Source: Pseudomonadota bacterium (GTDB taxonomy: Bacteria; Myxococcota_A; Polyangia; Polyangiales; Polyangiaceae). Taken from it: a stretch of DNA of 5,239 nt. Shown piece by piece: positions 1-5,239 of the stretch; position 1 is the first letter of the stretch, and each line of letters begins with the position of its first letter. The stretch covers positions 1 through 5,239 of the forward strand of contig QGUH01000349.1 of NCBI GenBank assembly GCA_003242355.1, in the 5' to 3' direction. A program made the translations under genes and the position numbers. Below the pieces are notes generated by a model that was given only the letters and a program-made list of their open reading frames with translations, did not search any database and was not told the origin of the DNA.

Positions 1-1
1 C

Positions 2-49
2 GCCCACCGCGTGTACTGCCATCTCGTCGGCAAGAGCGATGCGGCGTAG
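2..49 (+). CDS. C-terminal end of an upstream gene, possibly an OppF/DppF-like ATPase (partial)
   Basis: The window opens inside a reading frame that ends at the TAG at 47-49, giving the 15-residue tail AHRVYCHLVGKSDAA. The core H-R-V-x-C-H-L resembles the V-A-C-H-L type ending common in ATPase subunits of peptide importers of the OppF/DppF group, and this would fit the opp genes that follow. That match is from memory of the family and rests on about seven residues, so it is an inference. It could instead be the end of an unrelated gene or a chance open frame, since GC-rich DNA has few stops. The first repeat copy of the following spacer starts at about 43 and so overlaps this stop codon. Confidence 0.4.
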   Translation, partial: AHRVYCHLVGKSDAA

Positions 50-175
50 CCCTGGCGAACGGTTTCGGCTCCACGCTTCGGACCCGAACCGGCGTAGTTG
101 CGGCGAACGGCTTCGCACTTCGGAGTCGAGGCGGCGGTGCCCCGGCGAACGGTTTCGGCTTTGCTCGGCGGATCC
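43..175. repeat. Three degenerate copies of a 42-48 base GC-rich repeat before oppA
   Basis: The core GGCGAACGG followed by T/C and TTCG occurs at 54-66, 102-115 and 144-157. Each core is preceded by a related G-G-C-G-T/G stretch (starting at 43, 91 and 133) and followed by a CTTCGG- or CTCGG-like segment. The copies are spaced 48 and 42 bases apart. Small hairpins are visible: GCGAA (103-107) pairs perfectly with TTCGC (112-116), and CGGTT-t-CGG (60-68) can pair with CCGAACCG (84-91) with one bulged base. There is no T-run, so a classic intrinsic terminator is not supported. This region fills the whole gap between the upstream stop codon and oppA. I see no convincing -10/-35 or -24/-12 promoter in it. 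Confidence 0.75.
166..172 (+). promoter_or_regulatory. Weak ribosome binding site of oppA
   Basis: CGGCGGA lies 8 bases before the ATG at 181 and is the only purine-rich match to a Shine-Dalgarno sequence there. It is weaker than the GGAGG-type sites of oppB and oppC. It lies in the tail of the third upstream repeat copy. Confidence 0.45.
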
Positions 176-180
176 CAACG

Positions 181-2226
181 ATGCTGCGTAGCCTGGTCGG
201 GTTGCTCGTGCTCTTGGTGCTGGGCCTCGCCGCCGTCGGCGTGACCTTCTCTGCCTCGAGCGCGGGCCAGGCCGACTTCCGCTTCGTGAACGGGACCGAG
301 CCGAAGACGCTCGACCCGGGGCTGATGACCGGCGAGCCCGAGGGGCGCATCGCCAACGAGATCTTCGAAGGGCTCACGCGCCTCGATGCGCGCTCGCTCG
401 AGCCCGTTCCGGGGGTCGCGGAGCGTTGGGAGATCTCTCCGGACGGCAAGCGTTACACCTTTCGTCTCCGCAAGAACGCGCGCTGGAGCGACGGCCGCCC
501 GGTGACGGCGCACGACTTCGCCTATTCGTGGCGGCGCCTGCAAAACCCCAAGCTCGGCTCCGAGTACGCGTACATCCTGCACATGGTGCGCTACGCGGCC
601 GAGTACAACACGTACGCGGCGAACGCCGAAGCGCTCGAGGGTCCGATCGCCGCGGGGCTCCGCGAGCTCGAGCGGGCGCACCCGCGCGCGATTCCGGCGT
701 CGGAGTTCCAGAAGCTCGCCACGGCCCACAACCTGCATGCGGCGCTCAAGGGCGCTCAGGATCCGGTGCTGCACGACTTGCCCGCACGCACGACCGACAT
801 CCCCGCGGACGAGGTGCCGGGCATCCTGCGCGCGATCGAGCGCGAGGCCGAGCGCAGAAAAGCGCTCTTTCGTGAAGCCGAGCGGCGCTTCGGGCGTGAT
901 GCGGGGGTGATTGCGGTCGACGACCACACGCTCGTCGTCGAGCTCGTCGCGCCGACGCCGTATTTCCTGGAGCTTACGGCCTTTTATCCGAGCTTTCCGG
1001 TTCCGCGGTGGGTCGTCGAAAAAGAGGGGCTCGCGCAGAAGTGGTTCTTGCCGGAGACCATCGTGGGCAACGGCCCGTTTCGCCTCGCCGCCTGGCGCGT
1101 CGGCGATCGTATTCGCCTCGAACGGAGCGAGACCTACTGGGGCAAGGACGAAGTGTTTCTGCGGAGCGTGGACGCCCTGCCCCTCGAGAACGTGACCACG
1201 GCGCTCAACCTCTACCTGAGCGGCGAGGTCGACTGGCTGCCGAGCGGCAACTATCCGCTCGATCTCGCTGACGAGCTCAAGAAGCGCGAGGACTTTTACG
1301 CGGGGCCCGCGCTCATCGTTTACTATTACCGCATCAACACCACGCGGAAGCCGTTCGACGACGTGCGCGTCCGCAAGGCGCTGAACCTCGCGATCGATCG
1401 CGAGCTCATCACGCGCGAGGTGCTGGGGCTCGGGCAGATCCCGGCGCGCCACTTCGTCCCGCCCGGGTTGCCCGGATACACGCCGCCGGAGAGCGCCATT
1501 CGCTACGACGTCGCCGAGGCGCGCCGGCTGCTCGCGGAGGCCGGTTTTCCCGGTGGGCGCGGCGTTCCCAAGTTCGGCATTCTCTACAACACGCTCGAGA
1601 TGCACAAAAAGCTGGCCGAGGTGGTGGCGGACCAGCTGCGCCGGAACCTCGGCCTCGACGTCACGGCGTACAACCAGGAATGGCAGTCGTACCAGGCGAC
1701 GATGCGCGCGCTCGACTACGACCTCGCGCGCGCCGGCTGGATTGGCGACTACGAAGACCCGAACACGTTCCTCGATCTCTGGGTGACGAACGGAGGCAAC
1801 AACCAAACGGGCTGGGGCGATCCGCGCTACGACCGCTTGATCGAGAGCGCGCAGAACATGAATCGTTTCCTCGCCGATCCCGAGCCGGTGCTGCGCGGCC
1901 TGGCGCAACCGGAGCCCGTCCGGCGCCTGCTCGAGGCCGTGCGCGCCGCGCCCGAAGGCGACGCGCGGCTCGAGGCGCTCGCGACGCTGCGTTTGGCGCT
2001 GCTGGCCGAGGCCGAGCGTCTGCTCGTCGGCGAGGCCTTGCCCATCGTCCCGCTCTACTTCTACGTGATCAGCGGCCTGGTCAAACCCGAGGTGCAGGGC
2101 TTCTACACCACGCTCGAAACCGCAGACGGCCGCAAGCGCTCGAACCTGCGGGACATTCACCCCCTGCGCAGCGTCCGTGTGGTGCGGAACGCCGAGCCCG
2201 CGGCGGAGGCGCGGCATGGGCCTTAG
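181..2226 (+). CDS. oppA: Periplasmic oligopeptide-binding protein OppA (family 5 solute-binding protein)
   Basis: This protein captures peptides outside the inner membrane and hands them to the OppB/OppC channel. It has 681 residues. Residues 4-21 are a hydrophobic signal segment, with a possible cleavage site after AGQA near residue 31. There is no cysteine lipobox, so a soluble or membrane-anchored periplasmic form is more likely than a lipoprotein. Family 5 hallmarks include the LDP near residue 44, E-x-L-x-R around 63-67, NGPFRLAAW (297-305), RKPFDDVRVRKALNLAIDR (389-407), NQEWQSY (498-504) and ARAGWIGDYEDP (516-527). Asp523 and Trp501 align with the E. coli OppA residues that contact the peptide (Asp419, Trp397, from memory). 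It is longer than E. coli OppA (543) because of extra segments at about 150-240 and 565-600. The ATG at 181 is chosen because the signal sequence follows directly; its ribosome site is weak. The 3' end overlaps oppB by 11 bases. Confidence 0.95.
   Translation: MLRSLVGLLVLLVLGLAAVGVTFSASSAGQADFRFVNGTEPKTLDPGLMTGEPEGRIANEIFEGLTRLDARSLEPVPGVAERWEISPDGKRYTFRLRKNARWSDGRPVTAHDFAYSWRRLQNPKLGSEYAYILHMVRYAAEYNTYAANAEALEGPIAAGLRELERAHPRAIPASEFQKLATAHNLHAALKGAQDPVLHDLPARTTDIPADEVPGILRAIEREAERRKALFREAERRFGRDAGVIAVDDHTLVVELVAPTPYFLELTAFYPSFPVPRWVVEKEGLAQKWFLPETIVGNGPFRLAAWRVGDRIRLERSETYWGKDEVFLRSVDALPLENVTTALNLYLSGEVDWLPSGNYPLDLADELKKREDFYAGPALIVYYYRINTTRKPFDDVRVRKALNLAIDRELITREVLGLGQIPARHFVPPGLPGYTPPESAIRYDVAEARRLLAEAGFPGGRGVPKFGILYNTLEMHKKLAEVVADQLRRNLGLDVTAYNQEWQSYQATMRALDYDLARAGWIGDYEDPNTFLDLWVTNGGNNQTGWGDPRYDRLIESAQNMNRFLADPEPVLRGLAQPEPVRRLLEAVRAAPEGDARLEALATLRLALLAEAERLLVGEALPIVPLYFYVISGLVKPEVQGFYTTLETADGRKRSNLRDIHPLRSVRVVRNAEPAAEARHGP
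2205..2209 (+). promoter_or_regulatory. Ribosome binding site fixing the oppB start
   Basis: GGAGG sits inside the last codons of oppA, 6 bases before the ATG at 2216. It is a near-ideal Shine-Dalgarno site. It supports the long form of OppB over a start closer to the conserved permease core or the upstream GTG at 2177. Confidence 0.8.
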
Positions 2227-3349
2227 CGAGATCCTCGGCGTGCTGCTCGGGCTCGGCGTGCTCGCGGGCACGACGTTTCTACCGAAGCGCGCCATTCGCC
2301 CGCTCGCGGCAGTGCTCGTCGCGGGGCTCGCGTTCGTGGCCCTGCGGATCACGGCGTCCGTGCTGGTTGCCGCCGTGGTGGCGCTCGCGCTCGCCGCGCT
2401 CGCGTTCCGCTTCTTGCCGATCGTCGCGCTCCGGCGGGTGGTGTTCCTGGCGCCGGCCCTCGTCGTGCTCGTCTACGCGACGGCGCTGCTCATGTATGCG
2501 GCGCCGGGCAACCCGTTCGCGAACGAGCGCGTCGCGGCGCCGGAAGTGGAGGCCGCGCTGCGCGCGCAGTACGGCGTTCCCGAGAGCGCGACGGAGTTCT
2601 TTTTCATCTACGTGCGCCGTTTGGTCGCAGAGGGAACTCTCGGGCCCTCCATCAAGGTGCAGGGGCGCATGGTCGAGGATCTGCTCGGTCCCGCGTTTCC
2701 CGTGAGCCTCTCGCTCGGGCTGTTCGCGCTGATCCTCGCCGTGTGTTTCGGCCTCGTGCTCGGTGTGGTGGCGGGGCTCAAAAAGAACTCGGTCGCGGAC
2801 CACGCCAGCATGGCGCTCGCGCTGGTCGGCATTTCGCTGCCGAACTTCGTCATCGGCGCCGGGCTCATCATCCTCTTCGCGCTCTGGCTCGGGGTGCTTC
2901 CCGTGGCCGGGTGGGGGGGCTACGCGCACCTCGTGATGCCCGCCGTGGCGCTCGCGCTGCCGAACGCGGCCGTGATCGCGCGGCTCGCGCGCAGCGGCAC
3001 CGTGGAGGTGATGCAACAGGACTACATCCGCGCGGCGCGCGCCAAGGGGCTCCCCGAAAGCTGGGTCGTCGGCAAGCACGCGCTGCGGGGCGCCGTGATT
3101 CCCGTCGTGTCGTTTCTCGGGCCCGCGGCGGCGGCGACCATGACCGGCTCGTTCGTCGTCGAGGTGCTCTTCGGCGTGCCCGGCATGGGGCAGTGGTTCG
3201 TCAAAGGCGCGGTGAACCGCGACTACTCGGTCGTGCTCGGCACGGCCATCGTCTACTTCGCGCTGATCATCGCGTTCAACCTGCTCGTCGATCTCGCCTA
3301 CGCATGGCTCGATCCGCGGATCGCGGACGAGCGGGAGGCGAGCGAATGA
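2216..3349 (+). CDS. oppB: Oligopeptide ABC transporter permease OppB with N-terminal extension
   Basis: This is one of the two inner-membrane permeases forming the peptide channel. It has 377 residues, whereas OppB/DppB proteins usually have about 300-340. The conserved family start (a hydrophobic helix ending in M-x-x-APGNPF) is found only at residues 73-101. Before it, residues 1-71 are extra and hydrophobic, with two or three likely membrane helices (about 3-21, 27-45 and 47-68). The core follows: membrane segments at about 163-187, 197-225, 235-257, 295-317 and 338-362, the EAA loop DYIRAARAKGLP (269-280) with KHALRGAVIPV behind it, and the VLFGVPGMGQ motif (317-326) typical of OppB. The EAA loop is the docking site for the ATPase. 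The ATG at 2216 is chosen because of GGAGG 6 bases upstream. It overlaps oppA by 11 bases and oppC by 4 (ATGA), implying coupled translation. Confidence 0.95.
   Translation: MGLSEILGVLLGLGVLAGTTFLPKRAIRPLAAVLVAGLAFVALRITASVLVAAVVALALAALAFRFLPIVALRRVVFLAPALVVLVYATALLMYAAPGNPFANERVAAPEVEAALRAQYGVPESATEFFFIYVRRLVAEGTLGPSIKVQGRMVEDLLGPAFPVSLSLGLFALILAVCFGLVLGVVAGLKKNSVADHASMALALVGISLPNFVIGAGLIILFALWLGVLPVAGWGGYAHLVMPAVALALPNAAVIARLARSGTVEVMQQDYIRAARAKGLPESWVVGKHALRGAVIPVVSFLGPAAAATMTGSFVVEVLFGVPGMGQWFVKGAVNRDYSVVLGTAIVYFALIIAFNLLVDLAYAWLDPRIADEREASE
3333..3338 (+). promoter_or_regulatory. Ribosome binding site of oppC
   Basis: GGGAGG lies within the end of oppB, 7 bases before the ATG at 3346. 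Together with the ATGA stop/start overlap it makes the oppC start unambiguous. Confidence 0.8.
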
Positions 3350-4212
3350 CGGAGCGCGGCCGAAGCGTTTGGGCCGAAGCCGGGCGGCGCATCGTGCAGA
3401 ATCGCATGGCGTTGCTCGGCGCGGTGATGCTCGCGGTGATTGCGCTCGCGTGCCTGCTCGGGCCCGTGGTGCTCGACCTCGATCCGCACCTCACGCGCCC
3501 CGAGCTCCGCAATCGGCCACCCTCGGCCGACGCCTGGTTCGGCACCGACACGCTCGGCCGCGATTTGTTCGCGCGCGTGCTCGTCGGCGGGCGTGCTTCG
3601 TTGCTCGTCGGCATCGTCGCGACGCTCGTTTCCGTCGTCGTGGGCGTCGCGGTCGGGATGGTCGCCGGCTTCTACGGCGGGAAAACGGACGAGATCCTGA
3701 TGCGGCTCGTCGATTTCCTGTACGGCCTGCCGTACATGTTCCTCGTCATTTTGGTGATGCTGCTCTTCTCCGAGACGGCTCGGGGGGAGATGTTCCCCGT
3801 GTTCGTCGCGCTCGGGCTCGTGCAGTGGCTCACCATGGCGCGCATCGTGCGCGGTCAAGTGCTGGCGTTGCGCCGGCGGGAGTTCGTGCTCGCCGCGGAG
3901 CTGCTCGGAGCTTCCGACGCGCGCGTGCTCTTCCGCCACGTGCTGCCGAACATCGCGGGCGTCGTGATCGTCTACGCGACGCTCATGGTCCCGTCGGTGA
4001 TCATCCTCGAGTCGTTCTTGTCGTTTTTGGGCCTCGGCGTCGCGCTCTCGTGGGGCCAGCTCGTTTCGGAGGGCGTCGCGGTCGTGAACCCCGTGCACTC
4101 CTACTGGTGGCTGCTCTTCTGGCCGAGCCTGTTTCTCGGTCTCACCCTGCTCAGCCTGAATTTCCTGGGCGACGGCCTGCGCGACGCGCTCGATCCGAAG
4201 GCGCGGGAGTGA
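3346..4212 (+). CDS. oppC: Oligopeptide ABC transporter permease OppC
   Basis: This is the second channel-forming permease, partner of OppB. Its 288 residues are close to the usual ~300. The short cytoplasmic N-terminus is followed by a membrane helix at about 21-43. The OppC/DppC signature WFGTDTLGRDLFARVLVG (64-81) comes next, and then further helices at about 84-108, 127-143, 149-163, 203-222 and 255-275. The EAA loop EFVLAAELLGAS (179-190) precedes FRHVLPN (196-202) and should contact the ATPase. SFLSFLGLGV (223-232) and the C-terminal LNFLGDGLRDALDPK (271-285) are standard for the family. The start is set by the ATGA overlap with oppB. The last five codons of oppC and its TGA stop belong to the unit that is repeated downstream, so the 3' end sits at a duplication breakpoint but the protein itself looks intact. 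Confidence 0.96.
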   Translation: MTERGRSVWAEAGRRIVQNRMALLGAVMLAVIALACLLGPVVLDLDPHLTRPELRNRPPSADAWFGTDTLGRDLFARVLVGGRASLLVGIVATLVSVVVGVAVGMVAGFYGGKTDEILMRLVDFLYGLPYMFLVILVMLLFSETARGEMFPVFVALGLVQWLTMARIVRGQVLALRRREFVLAAELLGASDARVLFRHVLPNIAGVVIVYATLMVPSVIILESFLSFLGLGVALSWGQLVSEGVAVVNPVHSYWWLLFWPSLFLGLTLLSLNFLGDGLRDALDPKARE

Positions 4213-4214
4213 CG

Positions 4215-4367
4215 ATGGCGGCGCTGCTCACGATTGACGACATGCGCGCAGAGCTTCCCGGGCGGGCGCGCCCGAAAGGCGCGGGAGGGACGACGGCAGC
4301 GCAGCTCGAGATTGAAGGCTCGTGCGTGGAGCTTCCCGGGCGGGCGCGCCCCAAGGGTGCGGAGTGA
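4215..4367 (+). CDS. Small 50-codon ORF made of two duplicated oppD 5' ends (likely gene remnant or leader)
   Basis: This ORF starts 2 bases after the oppC stop and ends 2 bases before the oppD ATG, using the same TGACGATG junction at both ends. Its ribosome site GGGAG (4205-4209) lies 5 bases before the ATG, so it is probably translated. The peptide is two 24-26 residue repeats, MAALLTIDDMRAELPGRARP and TAAQLEIEGSCVELPGRARP, each followed by KGA. Both resemble the OppD N-terminus [20 protein letters not shown], i.e. the first beta strand of the ATPase, with no Walker A or later part. It cannot be an ATPase. It may be a non-functional remnant that merely passes ribosomes on to oppD, or, if one base is missing nearby, an N-terminal extension of OppD. 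No known family is recognised beyond that resemblance. Confidence 0.5.
   Translation: MAALLTIDDMRAELPGRARPKGAGGTTAAQLEIEGSCVELPGRARPKGAE
4257..4277 (+). other. GC-rich hairpin in repeat copy 1
   Basis: CGGGCG (4259-4264) pairs perfectly with CGCCCG (4269-4274) around a GGCG loop, and the 12-base palindrome CGGGCGCGCCCG at 4263-4274 offers an alternative pairing. Copy 2 has nearly the same structure at 4337-4352 with its last pair lost. There is no T-tract, so this is not a standard terminator. It could slow ribosomes or stabilise the message between oppC and oppD, which is speculation. Confidence 0.4.
4361..4364 (+). promoter_or_regulatory. Ribosome binding site of oppD
   Basis: GGAG lies 5 bases before the ATG at 4370, directly followed by the TGA that closes the small ORF. 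The same arrangement (GGGAG, TGA, CG, ATG) is found at 4205-4217 after oppC. This supports 4370 as the oppD start and suggests reinitiation by ribosomes ending just upstream. Confidence 0.7.
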
Positions 4368-4369
4368 CG

Positions 4370-5239
4370 ATGGCGGCGCTGCTCGAGATCGAAGACTTGT
4401 GCGTCGAGTTCCACGGGCGCGACCGCAGGGTGCGCGCCGTCGACGGCGTGAGCTTCTCCATCGGCCGGGGAGAAATCGTGGGGCTCGTCGGCGAGTCCGG
4501 CTCGGGCAAGAGCGTCACGAGCCTCGCCACGATGGGCCTGCTCGAGCGACCGGCGGGGCGCATCACCCGAGGCAGCATTCGCTTCGAAGGGCGGGAAATC
4601 GTCCGGCTCCCCGACCGCGAGCTCCAGCGACTGCGCGGCAACCGGATCTCGATGATCTTCCAGGATCCGCTGACCAGCCTGAATCCGTACCTTACGATCG
4701 AGGAACAGCTCGGCGAAGTGCTCGAGCTGCATCGCGGGCTCGATCGGCGCGCGGCGCGGGCCGAGAGCGCGCGCGTGCTCGCGCAGGTCGGCATTCCCGA
4801 TCCCGAGGAACGGCTGCGCGCCTATCCACACCAGCTCTCCGGCGGAATGCGCCAGCGCGTGTGCATCGCCATGGCGCTGCTCTGCGATCCGGCCCTGCTC
4901 ATCGCGGACGAGCCGACGACGATGCTCGACGTCACCATCCAGGCGCAAATCCTCGAGCTCATCCGCTCGATCCGCAGCGCGCGCAGCACCTCCATCCTGT
5001 TCATCACGCACGACCTCGGCGTCATTTCGGAGCTCTGCGATCGCGTCATCGTGCTCTACGCCGGGCGGGTCGTGGAAGAAGCGACCACGCGCGCGCTCAT
5101 GGAGCGCCCGCTGCACCCGTACACGGAGCCGTGGCTCGAGAGCACGCCGCGGCCCGGCGACCCGGGCGGGGGCACCCGGCTCCCGTTTGCTGTTTCTAAC
5201 AACCATCCCAACCCCCCCGAGAGGCACCCTATCTTTGTT
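4370..5239 (+). CDS. oppD: Oligopeptide ABC transporter ATP-binding protein OppD (3' end missing)
   Basis: This is the cytoplasmic ATPase that drives peptide import, normally working with OppF on the OppB/OppC channel. The frame is open for 290 codons without a stop; family members are usually about 320-340 residues. Visible motifs are Walker A GESGSGKS (41-48), the Q-loop in [12 protein letters not shown] (95-106), the ABC signature LSGGMRQR (156-163), Walker B LLIADEPT (176-183), the D-loop TMLDVT (184-189) and the H-loop His214 in [12 protein letters not shown] (249-252) opens the OppD/DppD C-terminal region, whose GC-x-F-x-x-RC-type cysteine segment is not reached. All catalytic residues are present. 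The D-loop has Met185 where Ala is usual. After about residue 252 the sequence departs from family expectation and loses GC content, possibly through poor sequence at the contig end. The start at 4370 is set by GGAG and by alignment of the first strand. Confidence 0.93.
   Translation, partial: MAALLEIEDLCVEFHGRDRRVRAVDGVSFSIGRGEIVGLVGESGSGKSVTSLATMGLLERPAGRITRGSIRFEGREIVRLPDRELQRLRGNRISMIFQDPLTSLNPYLTIEEQLGEVLELHRGLDRRAARAESARVLAQVGIPDPEERLRAYPHQLSGGMRQRVCIAMALLCDPALLIADEPTTMLDVTIQAQILELIRSIRSARSTSILFITHDLGVISELCDRVIVLYAGRVVEEATTRALMERPLHPYTEPWLESTPRPGDPGGGTRLPFAVSNNHPNPPERHPIFV
5121..5239. other. Divergent, lower-GC end of the window
   Basis: The last 59 bases hold 31 G or C by hand count (about 53%), well below the rest of the window, and include a run of seven C (5212-5218). 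The frame stays open, but the protein reads TEPWLEST where TEALLEST is typical and then drifts away from the family. This may be low-quality sequence at a contig edge, or genuine C-terminal divergence. Confidence 0.45.

Larger units (their letters stand above)
4195..4436 (+). repeat. Tandem partial triplication of the oppC end and oppD start (77-78 base unit)
   Basis: Three copies can be aligned from the GAG before the stop codon: 4207-4284 (78 bases), 4285-4361 (77 bases), and 4362 to about 4436, which is the true start of oppD. Copies 1 and 3 share 23 identical bases covering GAGTGACGATG and the next four codons (4207-4229 and 4362-4384). Copies 1 and 2 share 23 identical bases starting GAGCTTCCCGGGCGGG (4251-4273 and 4329-4351). 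Copy 2 resembles oppD in the intervening part (4304-4336 against 4381-4413). The oppC tail CCGAAGGCGCGGGAG (4195-4209, 15 bases) recurs as a 16-base version at 4272-4287 and a 14-base version at 4351-4364. In copy 2 the stop and start have decayed (TGA to GGA, ATG to ACG). The pattern indicates duplication followed by divergence. Confidence 0.88.

Noticed and set aside
60..91. Intrinsic terminator after the upstream gene
   Set aside because: The hairpin is imperfect with a long loop and there is no T-run after it.
43..175. CRISPR array
   Set aside because: Only three imperfect copies with unequal spacing, related sequence across whole units (no unique spacers), and no cas genes.
181..280. 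Lipoprotein signal peptide on OppA
   Set aside because: No cysteine is present in or after the hydrophobic segment, so there is no lipobox.
1680..2705. Plus-strand open frame spanning the oppA-oppB boundary
   Set aside because: Arg/Ala-rich out-of-frame reading of oppA and oppB with no motif; a shadow frame.
2279..3079. Long minus-strand open frame opposite oppB
   Set aside because: Its product is a His/Glu/Arg-rich string typical of the reverse of GC-rich coding DNA, and the + strand has a clear permease with family motifs.
2743..3345. Extension of the oppC frame upstream into oppB
   Set aside because: The extra residues are a low-complexity shadow of oppB. The ATG at 3346 has a ribosome site and matches the normal OppC start.
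3298..4098. Long minus-strand open frame opposite oppC
   Set aside because: Same low-complexity charged composition, no recognisable domain, and fully opposite a motif-rich OppC.
4151..5227. 358-codon minus-strand open frame opposite oppD and the junction repeat
   Set aside because: It is opposite a complete set of ATPase motifs and shows no domain of its own. The repeated PGSS segments in it are just the reverse reading of the junction duplication.

Overview
The window is a high-GC stretch of a bacterial chromosome carrying most of one oligopeptide ABC importer operon, all on the + strand. The order is oppA (substrate-binding protein), oppB and oppC (two permeases) and oppD (ATPase, cut by the window end). 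The strong third-position GC bias, the 681-residue OppA with extra segments and the general style of the proteins suggest a Myxococcota or other deltaproteobacterium-like Gram-negative. That placement is an inference, because there is no marker gene.

Layout: positions 2-49 are probably the last 15 codons of an upstream gene. Their C-x-L-type tail resembles the C-terminus of OppF/DppF-like ATPases, so a second transporter gene set may lie just upstream. Positions 50-180 are the only gene-free stretch. They hold three degenerate copies of a GC-rich repeat spaced 48 and 42 bases apart. oppA (181-2226), oppB (2216-3349) and oppC (3346-4212) overlap one another by 11 and 4 bases, so they look translationally coupled. 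oppD starts at 4370 and is open to the end of the window; oppF would be expected next.

The binding protein captures peptides in the periplasm and delivers them to the OppB/OppC channel. OppD, normally paired with OppF, powers import by ATP hydrolysis.

The most unusual structure is the oppC-oppD junction. The end of oppC and the first ~26 codons of oppD have been duplicated in tandem, giving three copies of a 77-78 base unit. The two upstream copies form a 50-codon ORF (4215-4367) that recreates the same TGACGATG stop/start arrangement at both of its ends. A one-base length difference in the repeat decides whether oppD starts at 4370 or carries a ~50-residue N-terminal extension. Other oddities are a ~71-residue hydrophobic N-terminal extension of OppB, a ~90-residue charged insert in OppA, and a last ~120 bases whose composition and protein sequence diverge from family expectation, possibly low-quality contig-end sequence. 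I see no clearly new biological system; this is a recognisable transporter operon with local rearrangements.
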